From: Gracilaria domingensis
Lineage: Eukaryota; Rhodophyta; Florideophyceae; Gracilariales; Gracilariaceae
DNA: 64,000 bases
NCBI GenBank assembly: GCA_022539475.1
Contig: VCMS01000076.1
Span: forward strand, 124,001-188,000
Reading direction: 5' to 3'
A model generated the notes under the pieces. That model was not told the origin of the DNA, ran no database searches, and worked only from the letters and a program-made list of their open reading frames with translations. Shown here piece by piece: positions 48,667-60,162 of this stretch. Position 1 is the stretch's first letter. Each line of letters opens with the position of its first letter. A program made the position numbers and the translations under genes.

Positions 48667-50792
48667 ATGGAGAACCACTTTTACATTCCGAAAGCATGGC
48701 TGTTCTTCGTTCTTCTGTTTTCTGCGTCGACGAAATCCGAAGGTACTATCGGTCCGCAAAGGAAATCTTCACCCAACTTCTACTCAAGTGATTCTCGTGC
48801 CAGCTTCTCCACTATACGTCAAGAGAACAGCGACATACTAGACGAGGTTTCGGAAATCCTGAGCAGCAACCCTACCGCTGCTTCAGGAGGACTCTCTGCT
48901 TTACTTGCATCCATCGCTGCGATGCCGTCCGGATCACCGATTGTAGAAGGCAACGACCTTGACAATATGCCAATGGGATCGAGTCCTGCAATGGCAACGC
49001 CAATGATCTCATCGACTCCCTTTGCGGGCAGTGAGTTGACTGCAGGGGATGGTCCGATTGCTTCTTCATCTCCAGTGGTGTCTGCCGATGCGTCGGTGAC
49101 TCTACTCACGTCTCCTTCTCCAGATCTGTCGGCTTCTACAATGCCTCCTATGATGAATGAGCTGGTGTCATCTGCAGTTGCAATTGCGGGTACGTCGATG
49201 GAACCGGAACCTAGTTCGCAGGGTCCCTCGCCCTCTCAAGGAGATGATATGAAACTTTCTCCAGGTGGATCCCCTACACCACTGGCCCAAGAAGCGATGA
49301 CTCCAATGGTGTCGCCACCCCCTTCAGAGTCTCCATCCATTTCAACTGGAGATGGTACCGACGGTACATTAGATATGCCACTTGTTTCCGCATCTCCATC
49401 GTTCGTTGATGCTTCTGCAACACCCGATAATGTCATCGATGAAACAGCAGCTGCATCGTTTCCTGATTCATCGCCATCCCCTAACTTGGAAACACCGATA
49501 CCATCTATGTTACCATTTGTTTCCCCATCCCCAGCTCTTGTTGAAGCTTCCGCAACACCCGATGGTGCCATCGATGAAACAGCGGCTACATCTCTCTCTG
49601 ATACATCGCCATCCCCTAATATGGAAACACCGATACCATCTATCACTTTCCAAACGGCATCCTCACCGGCGGAAGCTTCCCCAGATCCCTTTTCAGTTGT
49701 TTCACCTCAACCTTCCTCTTTGATGGGTACTCCAATAGCAAGCATGCTGCCAATGGTTTCGGAAGCCGGGGACAGTGTAGACGCTAATGAAACACCGTCT
49801 GCATCCGCTATGACGCTAACGTTCGAGATGATGACAGCACAGGTTTCAATAAGCCTGGAAGTATCTAACATGATGACCCCAGATCCTCTTCTTGCGTCGG
49901 TCTCTCCGACCTCAACAGGACCTGAACTCCTTGAACCATTTGACATACCTTCTGCGGTAAGTTCCTATCCTTTCCTGTCGTAGTATTAGTGCTATATTCT
50001 CTTGTACAGTTTGGACCTAACCAGTGGCATTATTCTGTTCTACACTTTGAAATGGGATAGGGAATGGACGACATTGATCATGACGATCCTATGATCACAC
50101 CTGCAGTAACAGATGACGCGATGACCCCGTCGCCAATGATGACACTGATGGCATCAACCATGCCAGGTATGAGTGAAGCTGCCACTCCAAGCGTCATTTT
50201 GTCGACGTCACCGAGTATGAGCATCTCTGTATCGCCGAGCATAAGTTCATCGCTCACACCAAGCCCAAGCGCTTCGATGACGCCGTCACCAACTGTGAGC
50301 ATCTCTGTCTCACCGAGCGTGAGTTCATCAATCACGCCAAGCCCAAGCGCTTCAGTGACGCCAAGCGCAACTGTGAGTGTCTCTGTGTCACCTAGCATGA
50401 GCTCATCAATGACACCAAGCGCAAGTGCGTCCGTGACACCAAGCGCCAGCATGACTGCCACTCCATCAACGAGTGCCTCACCAATGCTCGAGGTGTACGA
50501 ATCTCCCGTGGCACCAACTCATACACCTAGACCTGAGCGAGGCCCAAGACGCACTCCGAGGCCGAATCGTCGCCCAGATCGCAATCAGAGACCGGATGGT
50601 CGTCCTGGAAAAGTTCCCGAAAAACGTCCTACACGACCCAGGACGAATGAGGTGGCAGATGGATCTGTAAGCGACATGGAATATTATGAAACGACTTTAG
50701 TGGGACCGAAGCCGCTGGAGAATTGGCTGGACAGCGGGACGGAGAAAGCTCGGAAGATCGTGTGGGGTGTTGGTCCGCATATGCCAGAGTGA
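48667..50792 (+). CDS. Secreted mucin-like Ser/Thr/Pro-rich repeat protein, 2 exons
   Basis: No enzymatic domain is visible. Exon 1 (48667-49956) and exon 2 (50061-50792) flank a 104-base intron (49957-50060, GTAAGT...ATAG, phase 0), giving about 673 residues. A signal peptide is clear (AWLFFVLLFSAS, residues 10-21). Residues 60-430 are Ser/Pro/Met-rich and include a unit of roughly 42 residues present twice (each with EASATPD or DASATPD and ETPIPS). Exon 2 opens with acidic residues and then a tandem repeat of about 24 residues (SISVSPSMSSSMTPSPSAS type, 50206-50460). A Pro/Arg-rich basic region and a short C-terminal segment (YYETTLVGPKPLENWLDSG) follow. Likely a heavily O-glycosylated surface or matrix protein, by composition only. 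Confidence 0.75.
50206..50460 (+). repeat. Coding tandem repeat, about 72-base unit
   Basis: Roughly three to four diverged copies of a 24-codon unit with the core VSPS.SSS.TPS.SAS sit within exon 2 of the mucin-like gene. Confidence 0.75.
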
Positions 50793-51262
50793 GTAGAGCT
50801 TTAATTGCTCATTGGCAGCACGAAGCGCCCATGAGTGTTTGACATGACCGATGTTTTGCGGTGGCCATTTTTCTTGTTGTAGTTGTAGTCATAGAAGCGT
50901 TTGTATGATTGACTAGCGAATGTTGTTTTACATTACACTTGCGCCATTATAAGGGAATACATGGAAGTTATAAACAAAACAGAGTGATGCCCGAAGATGG
51001 AAAGTATCATAATGTGAGGTGGCATTAGCGCGAACACGTGATGTGATGACTCTGGTATATATCGTGATGGTGACGATAAACTGGAACGGAGCTCGTTAGC
51101 CAGAAAGATGATGCGGAGTGCAGTATACAACAAGCAGTTGTTGCGCGAAGTGAGTCGCAAGACGCTTGAACACGACGCTCTTGTTTGGTATACATGTTGA
51201 GGATTGGATGGCTACAAAACCGTGAGAAGACGAATAATACTGTGGGAGATTGGGCACATTGC
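50793..51262. other. Spacer between mucin-like gene and LTR element
   Basis: A 470-base stretch with no recognised gene. It includes the left flank of the LTR element, whose terminal repeat begins with TGTGGC at 51263. Confidence 0.4.
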
Positions 51263-51957
51263 TGTGGCCCGTCAAACGGTACACGGACAGGTGTGCGTGT
51301 CTACACTCCTGCGTTGTGCCCAACGCAGCGGTAATACAGAATATAGTTTAAAAATGCTTTATTATAGTTAATCCTATCTTAGGTTTAGTTAGTTTTCTAC
51401 GCAGAATCTACCTTGCGTGTGGCCAGGAGGCGCCGCACTACAAGCAGGGCGACATGAGATTGTCTACTTAAGTGGCAGAGAGCGCTCCAACGCTGACCAC
51501 CCGACCTCATCGGCTGTCAATTGCCAAATTCGTGGTCACCCACAGGAGGCGCCTGCGCTTGCGCAAATACACGTGCATTCCACGCTGTGTACTGCGTTGC
51601 GTAGGCGCCCCCTGTGGCGGCATATGCGCTTAAAGTATCTACCACCTACGCCTCTTATAGGCTAGTACGGTAGATACAACGCATCCATTGGCCAAGCCAA
51701 CCGTACCGTCGATTCCCGCCTGGAATCGACGGTGCGGTTGTGCATAAAAGGGCCGGAGCAGTCGCCTCCGACTCAACTCCGGCCAGACCACTTCCCTTCG
51801 ACGACCTCCCCCCTCCACCCCCCCCACAACCTTCCAACCTCTCTCCTTTTCCCTTTGTCGTCCTCAACCTTTCCTCATCCCCTACTTCTCTCTCTACTTC
51901 TCCCCTTGGCGGCCTGGTCTCACCGCCCTCCCTCGCTCACTGCCACTCACACTGACC
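51263..51957 (+). repeat. 5' LTR of first element (right end not fixed)
   Basis: The left boundary is set by where similarity with 59390 onward begins. The right end cannot be set from repeats because the second copy continues into its own internal region; the value given is a guess. A TATA-like ATAAAAG at 51744-51750 followed by a pyrimidine-rich stretch fits promoter and R/U5. Confidence 0.6.
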
Positions 51958-52385
51958 CTCTGTCTGGGCTCGTCCTGTGTGAGTAGGCAAAGCGTCTGCA
52001 CCACCCTTCCATTGGGTTAGCCTTGTGCAGGCGTGACTCTGCCTTTCATTATCCGCTTTGTTTGGCCTTTCTTGTCTCTTTTGTTCCCTTCGTTGGTGTC
52101 TTTCGCTGTTGTTGGTCTATCTGCCATTCTGTCTTGCCCGAACTACCGTTGTTGTTGTCATCTTCGTTTGTTCCCCGTTTCTTGCTGTTTGGCGGCCTTC
52201 TGCTGCCTGCATCCGTTCTATTGCTTCCCGTTTCGGCCTTGGTCCCTGGTTTTGCTGGTTCTTTCGCGTTGCGATTCTGTTCCTCACATAGTGTTGCTTT
52301 GCACCTGTTGTTGCTAGACGCACTGTGTGATACAGCGTAAGGTTGTCCTTAACCTACGGCCCTGAGGCAATCGTTCAAGAGTAGG

Positions 52386-52880
52386 TTGTCTACAGCTACT
52401 CTTTTGGCATTTTGTGTGACTACTAACGTTTCGTTTGTTTCACATCAAGTGCCAAGGTCTATCGTTTCATCCAGCGAGTATTCGTCCGTGGTCGATCCGG
52501 ACGAGCGTATAGAAGAAGTCCCCGATCCCGTTCCTCAGATAAAGAAGTCGGCTGTTCAGCCTCTTGACGGGCCACGCGAGCGCCACATCTTTCGTGTAGC
52601 CCACCAGAAGGAGAAGCGCCGTCGTAACCCCCCGCCACGTAAGCAAATCCTAAAGCGCTGCCGCGTCTGCGACATTAAGGTTCAGAGTCAACGCCAGCTT
52701 GAAGTTCACCAAGCAGGCCGACGCCATCGTAGAGCCGTACGTCGCGCCAACTACACCGAGCAGGACATCCACTGCGAGGTTTGTGACATCAAGTTCTCCG
52801 AAGCTCACGATCTGCGTGTGCACTACAGAAGCCGTCGCCATCGTGCGACCCTTAGGAAGAAGAACAATACTATCTATTAG
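52386..52880 (+). other. Element leader frame with two matrin/U1-type zinc fingers
   Basis: This part of the LTR element encodes about 160 residues upstream of gag. Two fingers of the form C-x2-C-x12-H-x5-H are seen (CRVCDIKVQSQ and CEVCDIKFSEA), each followed by a basic stretch. This spacing is that of U1C/matrin-type fingers, not of retroviral nucleocapsid. The frame lacks an ATG, so it would depend on splicing or another start. The same coding stretch recurs in the second copy near 60780-61130. Confidence 0.6.
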
Positions 52881-53165
52881 AGCACAGGTCTCTCTTTTCA
52901 TTGTCCAGTTGTGACACATTTCTATTCATATCTCATTACATATATTATCCTTGTTTGTTCTTCTTTATCTTCTCGCCTATCGTTTGGTATCCCTCTTCTG
53001 TTCTTGTGTTCGTGCTTTGTTGTTTGGCTTCTGCCGCACTCTATCTACGTAAGCTTATATTTGGCTAGTGCTTCTTCGTCCGATTGGACTGGTACTCTAC
53101 GAGAGCAAACTTTATTTTCATTGTTTTTGCCCCCTTTGGCTGTAACCGCCGGCGCCATCACAAAA

Positions 53166-56100
53166 ATGGCGTTTTCATGGTGCTCTCGCCGAGGTGCCCT
53201 TGGCCCCGATACTATGGACACCTCGACGCCTCTCTTCGACGGATACAATTCCGATGTTCGTCGATTTCTCTTTTTCTTCGAGAACGTTGCCACCCGTGGA
53301 AAGCCTGATGAGGAGCGTTCCTCCGAAATCTTGGGCTTCCTAAGTGGTGACGCCTTCGATCATTATTATAATAATTTCTCTGTAGATGGCGTGCTCACCC
53401 CGAACGCGGCCAACTACATATCAGTAAAGAAGTCCCTGCTCGATCGCTTTGGCGCTGCTGAGGAACCCGAGGAGTATATCCGAGAAGCTGTGACTGCCCG
53501 TTTGGACTACGGTGATCTCCTTGGTTCCCTCCAGCGCATGGACGCTTGCTTCGACAAGGCCGAGTTCAACGCGAAGGCCAAGTTCGGCCTTCTCCGTAAA
53601 GCGGTTATGGAGTACGCAGACCTAGCTCAGTTTGTGATATTCCGCGGAGCAAGCGACTATAAGTCGTTGAAAGACCTCATCAAATCCTTTGTGGCCGGCA
53701 AAAAGGCCCTCGGAGCAGGTGGTTCACTGGCGTTTATGCCTCCTCCGAAGAAAGTGTTACAAAGGAGGCCCGTCGACCCTTCTGATAGGGATCCCACTGC
53801 AGACAAGGTGGATCAGCTAGCTAGTCAGCTTGCAGAACTCACTCTCTTGATGAAGAAGAAGTCAGGACCACCTCCGAAGGCTGATGGAGAGCAAGTTTGT
53901 GGCTACTGTCAGAAGCCTGGTCACTTTTCTACTCGCTGTCCACAGAATCCGCATCGCGATACGCGTTGTGGGGGTTGTGGAAAGATGGGACATTCCATCG
54001 CAACGTGTTGGAAGCGCCATTCGGAAAAGAAGGTCCGTTTCGATGCCGAAAATCAGAAAGAAATCCCGGAAGTTCCCAGACCCAACCAAGTTTCTGTAGT
54101 CACCGAGGATGACGTTCAGGATCGCGAGACTGTAGCGATGGCCAAACGAGCCGCTGATGGCGCCCCATTGCCAAAGCAGGCCCGCCTGGAACATCGGGTT
54201 GGTGTCAAGGAGCTTCTGAACCCAGCAAGCGACACCCCATTTCGCTTGATTCGCTCAGCTACGCGTAATCGATCCGGGAAGCCTAAGAAGGCCTCCACAA
54301 AGAAGCTCTCTGGTAAGTCAATGCTCCAGGAGCACGCCGGAAAGTATAACGTAATGGAGGAGCTCGCGAATGCCCCGACCGGGCTCACATTCGGTCAACT
54401 CATTCGCGGGGACGCCGATGCGGCCAAGAAAGATCTGCGTCGAATCATCTCTGGCCGTTCAACGACCAGAAAGGTCAATGCGACCCAGGTCGAGCGTGAA
54501 AACTCTCGTCTTAAGGTTGTGCCTATTACAGTCTATGGGACCATGACCCAAGCCCTCCTGGACTCTGGCGCTGTCCCGAATCTAATGTCAGCAGAACTAG
54601 CGGACCATCTGCTACTGACACCGAACCCCACTGAAAGGACGATTAAAGTAGCTGATGGCAATGTTGCCCGCATTCGTGGTACTCTAGAGGGCGTTCCTGT
54701 AAGGTTCGATGACCTCCGAGTATCCCTCGAGTTTCTTGTTATCGAGAAGCCCCCCTTCGATGTAATCATCGGGAACCCCACGCTAGAAAAGCTGCATGCC
54801 TGTATCGATCTTGGTACACAAGAAGTCACCATGAGTTACAACAAGAAGCACGTCGTTATAGGACTCGACTCCGATCGTTCCGGATTAGAAGCATTTGTCC
54901 CGTTGTCTGAGACAGATAGCGAAGATTTCACGTCAGACTCTGATGCTATCCCGTCTGACTCTGAAGATGAGTCGGAGGACTTTGCTAACCTCCCCCTTCC
55001 AAAGCAGCGAACAACTGGTGGCGCCGAAGTGACCCTAGTGGCAGTAATGGAAAGGGATGGGGACGCAGGATCCCAGGATGGCGAAGAGGAGAACGATGGT
55101 GAGGAAGAACCCGCCAATGTGACAGCGCAGCCCACCCAAGCCGGGCCGTTCGAAGGACCTCAAGTATCTGACCAAGCCCGTCGACCGACTCAGGCTGAAG
55201 ATTCCAACGGCCCTAACTTCACCTGGCGTACCATCGGGACTCAGATCCATCTGGATAGTTTGACCGCGGAGCGTGGGGAGAACCCTCATGCAAATAATGT
55301 GCATATTGCCGGACCCGATGGCCCACAAATTCCTCCAGAGGGAGAAAGGGTGGCAGTCGGACCAGCACCGCGTCAGCAATCCCAGCTGATCTCCCAGTAT
55401 GATGATGACGAGGATCGACGATTCGAAGACGCGGAGGAAGAAGTGCAGGCAGATCCCCCTGTCGAAGAAAGGTCCGGACCCAATCCCTCCTCCTTCCAGA
55501 GCGAGTCTACGGATACCAGCGTACAGCCAGAAGATGTGAATGTCGTGATTCCTACAAGTATTGCACCCAGAGCTAATAACGCCAGCGAGAACAGTGAAGT
55601 CCGGCCTCCTGACGATGGGCCCGTAGGTGAAAGCCCGGCGGAGTTCCCAGACGGTAGTGACGATGAGGACGACTCCTCACCGGAGGAAGTAGACCTCATT
55701 GGCTCACCACTCTACCGCGACTCTGACCTTACCATCCCGATCAGAGACGAAGTAGTTCTGCTTCCTTTAGCCGAAGGACAGTCAGTTACTGACTTCTTGG
55801 ACGTGCGGGTTCAATTGCGACATCCAGTACCGTCACCCGCGCGTCCCCCTCATCTAGAAGCACAGAACTTACCGCTCAACCGCGTAGGAATACTGGAGGA
55901 CGACGACTCCGGCGGTTATGTCATAGCATTTGAAGAAGAACTACCTCCGGACGAAATCGACGCCCAGACCCCGGGAGATGATGAGCATTCACAAGACCCA
56001 AGCCGCGACGAGGAAGTTGTGGCCGAGCTTACGTGCCCAGCGCAAGACATTGAGTATTCTCTGCAAGATCCAATTGCGCAAGATTCACTCGGTCGCACGC

Positions 56101-58980
56101 TCGACCGACGTGATTACCCCCCCGACACCAACAAGGAGGAGGTGATTCTAGAACGGATCTCTCATCTCCCAAGGGATAGACGGGTGGACCTCCTCGCTGT
56201 TCTGGATAACTTGAATGTCATAGCATGGTCCTTGTATGATCTTAGGCCCTCTGACGTGCCGGTAACGCACAGGTTTGACCTCAGTGTCCGGACCCCAATT
56301 CATTCGAAGGTCCGAAGGCTACCCCCAAAGCATGACGACGTTGTTCGGAAAGAGGTTGACAAAATGTTGTCCGCCGGGATCATCAAGCCGTCCACCTCTC
56401 CTTGGTCCTTCCCAGTTGTCATCGCACATAAGAAGGATGGAAAGCCCCGATTCTGTGTCGACTATCGGGGTCTGAACCAGGTCATGACGCCCGACAGGTG
56501 GCCCCTACCAAACATGGAACAGATCTTTGACGATTTGGGTGGTTGTTCGTTCTTCACGACCCTAGACCTTTTCTCCGGATACTGGCAGGTGCGTATGGCC
56601 CCTGACTGCAAAGAAATGACGACTTTTGTTTGTCGTCGGGGAACCTTCCAATTTGAAGTCATGCCTTTTGGTCTCATGAATGCCCCAGCCACGTTTCAAA
56701 GGATGATGGACGCGGTCCTTCATGGGGTGGAGTTTGCTCGCGTCTATATAGACGACGTTGTCATCTTCTCGAGAAGCCTGGAAGAACATTTGTACCACCT
56801 AACCAGGGTGCTCGAGATCCTTGCAAGTCATGGTCTGAAGATAAAAATATCCAAATGTGATTTTGCACAGCCCCGTATCAAACTGCTTGGTCACGTCATC
56901 GACAAGGAGGGCACTTCGGTTGATCAAGACAAGATCGACGTCATCCAAAAGGCCCCCGAACCATCGACGGTAACCGAGCTCCGAAGTTTTCTCGGTCTAG
57001 CCAGTTATTATCGAAGGTTCATAAAGGATTTCGCAAATACGTCAGCAGTATTGCATGCTGCCACTACAGGGAAGGGAAAGCTGAATTTCACCAATGAGAT
57101 GAAGACAGCGTTTAATGATCTAAAGGGAAAGTTAGTTTCCCCGCCGGTCTTAGCATTTCCCGACTTTGAGAAGCCTTTTAGAGTTGAAACCGATGCTTCT
57201 TCAGTCGCGCTTGGTGCCGTTCTGTCACAAAAGAAAGAGGACGGAATGTATCACCCAATTCAATTTGCCAGTCGCACGCTTAATGCCGCCGAGCGAAAGT
57301 ATTCTACTTGCGAGAAAGAGGCCCTAGCCGTGGTCTTTGCCTTGAAAAAGTTTCGCATGTATCTACTCGGAGGTCTCCCCTTTGAGCTTGTTACGGACCA
57401 CCAAGCTCTGAAGTATGCATTCCAAAAGAAGGACATTCACGGGCGCCTAGCCCGATGGATGGACCTGCTAGCGGAATACGAGTTCGTTATAGTCTATAGA
57501 TCTGGCGATAAGAATCGGGCTGCCGACTATCTCTCTCGCTTTGCCGTTGGGGATCCACCGGAGCCGGATGATGACGTGTCTGTTGTACTGAATGCAACGG
57601 ACGAGGTCTATGACTTGGAGCCCTTCTGCGCGCACATCAAGTTGTACCTTGCCGCCTTTTCTTTTCCTGAAGAAGACCCTAAGATCCGCGCTTTGATTAA
57701 GAGGAATGCGAAAAAGTTCTTCCTTTGGGGAGGTCTCCTCTATCGCCGTACCAAGAAAGGATTAAGAATGGTACCCTCTGTAAGCAAGCGCCGTGGCATC
57801 CTCTCATCCTTTCATGATGACATAGGACATTGGGACTTGGAGGCTACTAAGGATCTGGTCCAGTTCCGATTCTGGTGGCCTGGAATGTACCCCGACATCG
57901 TTTCATATGTTCGCAGTTGTGATGGGTGTCAGTTCACAACACCCCTGCTTAAGTACCGGCCAGGACAAAGAGCCCCATTGACTGGCCTATTTCATACATT
58001 CTCTGTGGACTTCGCCGGTCCTCTTCCGGCTACCAAGAATGGCAACCGTTTTGCTCTGATTGGTGTAGAACACATAACAGGATGGCCTATTGCCGCGGCC
58101 TACGGTAATCAGACCTCTACCACCGTCATTCACTTTGTTCGATCTCAGATCGTTTCCCCGTTTGGTCCCCCGCTGACGATCGTGTCCGACAACTTCAGTT
58201 CCTTCAAAGCCAAGGCAGTCGAGGCATACATGGAAAGTAAGAAGATATCCCTCAAGCCCACCATGGCCTATGCCCCTATGTCTAATGGCCGTGCTGAAAG
58301 AATGGTTGGAACCATCAAGAAATCGATTGCCAAGACAATCTTCAATAAGGGACAAGAATGGGATGAAGCCCTCGAGCAAATACTTTACGGATACAGGAGG
58401 CGCCGGCTGGGTGGCGGGTTTTCTCCTTTTGAGCTCATGTATGGCACAGTCCCGCGGATGAGCTCAGACGACCTACCCCGCTCATCGTAGATCCAACCCC
58501 CACTAATCGTCATCATGAACTACTTGCAAATTCCGCAGGCAGAGCTTCCAGAGTTCTATCTCAACCCAATCGACAGACGACCCCAAGTCCGGGCACCGGT
58601 TCAACGTCGGTGATGAGGTCTTGGTGATACATGGGAAGGCTCTGAATCCCAACGTGAAATGGCCTGCCTTTCAGTCAAAATTCTACGGACCCTGTAAGGT
58701 GGTTAAGGCCAGGCACCCCCGATATGTCCTAGTGTCCCCTCATAATCGCTACACTAGAGAAGGGGTCCACGCCCGCCGGCTCAAGCCGGTATCATCGCCG
58801 ACCAGTTCATCTGCAGGACGAGGTGGTAGCCACTATTACGGAAGGCGAAGACACCCCTGTCCATATCCCACTCAGATCACTGTAATGCCACTCCGCGTTG
58901 ACTACAATATCCTCACTGCACCCCCACCTCTCGTGTCACTTTATCATTGGAGGGAAAAGCATACATTCATGGCTTAGCCC
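53166..58980 (+). mobile_element. gag-pol region of first Ty3/gypsy element
   Basis: Approximate parts: gag capsid-like region 53220-53720; two CCHC knuckles 53895-54030 (CGYCQKPGHFSTRC, CGGCGKMGHSIATC); aspartic protease 54530-54840 (ALLDSGAVPNLMS); acidic Ser/Asp/Glu/Pro-rich spacer 54890-56150; reverse transcriptase 56290-56830 (FCVDYRGLN, YIDDVVIFS); RNase H 57170-57540 (ETDASSVALGAVLSQ); integrase about 57770-58780 with an H-C zinc region, catalytic-core motifs VDFAGPLP and IVSDNFSSF, and a C-terminal basic domain. The start ATG at 53166 has a good context. The hydrophobic frame just upstream looks like leader, not protein. Confidence 0.88.
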
Positions 58981-59389
58981 TTTGAACGTCTCTATCCCGG
59001 AGGTGGAAAGGGTTACCTGGACGCTGACGCATGCCTCACTCGCCCTGTTCTCAATCTCGGGCCCGTTCTTGAGTCGTAGAGGAGGATCTATCTTAAGAAC
59101 ATTATTTCGACGTGTGCACCAGAACTACGGCAGCAATATCGAGCCAGAATTCGCAGTATATCTTTACCACCATGCCAGTCTCCTTGCATGGGCATCTCCC
59201 AGAATCGCAATTTACATACAGAGACTCAGGACCATATTTCGCCACTATGCTCGCACAGGAATCGCTCGATACTCAGCTACACCCCCGACCCAGAGAGCTA
59301 AGCCACTACCCTTCTCTTCCCACTACACACCGAGAATTAGCCCAGTACTTACGGACGCCCGGCCGTAGCGTCGTTTGGCGTTTGGTGTG
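58981..59389. other. 3' untranslated part of first element
   Basis: These 409 bases lie between the integrase region and the next LTR. Short frames have no recognisable product. No polypurine tract is seen directly before 59390. Confidence 0.4.
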
Positions 59390-60162
59390 TGTGGCCCCGT
59401 GCAACGCGTACACGGACAGGGTGCGTGGTCTACACTCCTGCGGTTGTGCCCAACGAGCTGGTTATAAGAATTATAGTTTAAAAATGCTTTATTATAGTTT
59501 AATCCTATCTTAGGTTTAAGTTTAGTTTTCTACGCAGAATCTACCTTGCGTGTGGCCATGAGGCGCCGCACTACAAAGCAGGGCGACATGAGATTGTCTA
59601 CTTAAGTGCGGCAGAGAGCGCCCCAACGCTGACCACCCGACCTCACGGCTCGTCCAATTGCCAAATCTCGTGGTCACCCACAGGAGCGGGCCTGCGCTTG
59701 CGCAAATACACGCGCCATTTCCACGCTGTGTTACTGCGGTGCGTAGGGCGCCCCCTTGTGGCGGCATATGCGCTTTAAAAGTTTTTTAAATTTTTTTTTT
59801 TTTTTTTTTTTTTCTTTAAAACCCCAAACCCCTACGACCTCTTATAGGGCTTAGTACGGAGATTACAACGCAATCCATTGCGCCAAGCCAACCGTACCGT
59901 TCGATTCCCGCCTGAATCGACGGGCGGTTGTGGCTTAAAAGGCCGGAGGCAGTCGCAATCCGACTCAACTCGGCCAGACCACTTCCCTTTCGACTGAAAC
60001 CTCCCCCCTCACCCCCCCCCACAACCTCTCCAAACCTTCTCTCCTTTTCCCTTTGTCGATTCCTCAACCTTTCTCATCCCCTACTTCTTTCTTCTACTTT
60101 CTCCCCTTGGCGGCCTGGTCTCAACCGCCCTCCCTCGGCTCACTGCCACTCACACTGACCCT
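59390..60162 (+). repeat. Second LTR copy (closes first element, opens second)
   Basis: Near-identical in order to 51263-51957 but with many scattered small insertions and deletions, including a long T run near 59787-59812. It is followed directly by a second internal region, so it serves both elements. The right end is not defined. Confidence 0.65.

Larger units (their letters stand above)
51263..59389 (+). mobile_element. Ty3/gypsy LTR retrotransposon, first copy (LTR plus internal region)
   Basis: Similarity between the sequence starting at 51263 and that starting at 59390 defines the LTR start (TGTGGCC). The internal region carries, in order, a zinc-finger frame in the leader, gag with two CCHC knuckles, aspartic protease, a long acidic spacer, reverse transcriptase, RNase H and integrase. 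Protease-RT-RNaseH-integrase order places it in Ty3/gypsy (Metaviridae). It looks nearly whole with about one break, and the long uninterrupted gag-pol frame implies recent insertion. Neither a tRNA-complementary primer site nor a polypurine tract was convincingly found. The closing LTR is the one beginning at 59390. Confidence 0.9.

Noticed and set aside
52911-53165. Hydrophobic frame directly upstream of gag as a signal peptide or envelope-like segment
   Set aside because: It has no ATG in good context, is pyrimidine-rich leader-like sequence and precedes a well-placed gag ATG at 53166.
58898-59368. 156-codon frame after integrase as an extra element gene
   Set aside because: No recognisable motif, and it competes with another frame of similar length; more likely 3' untranslated sequence.
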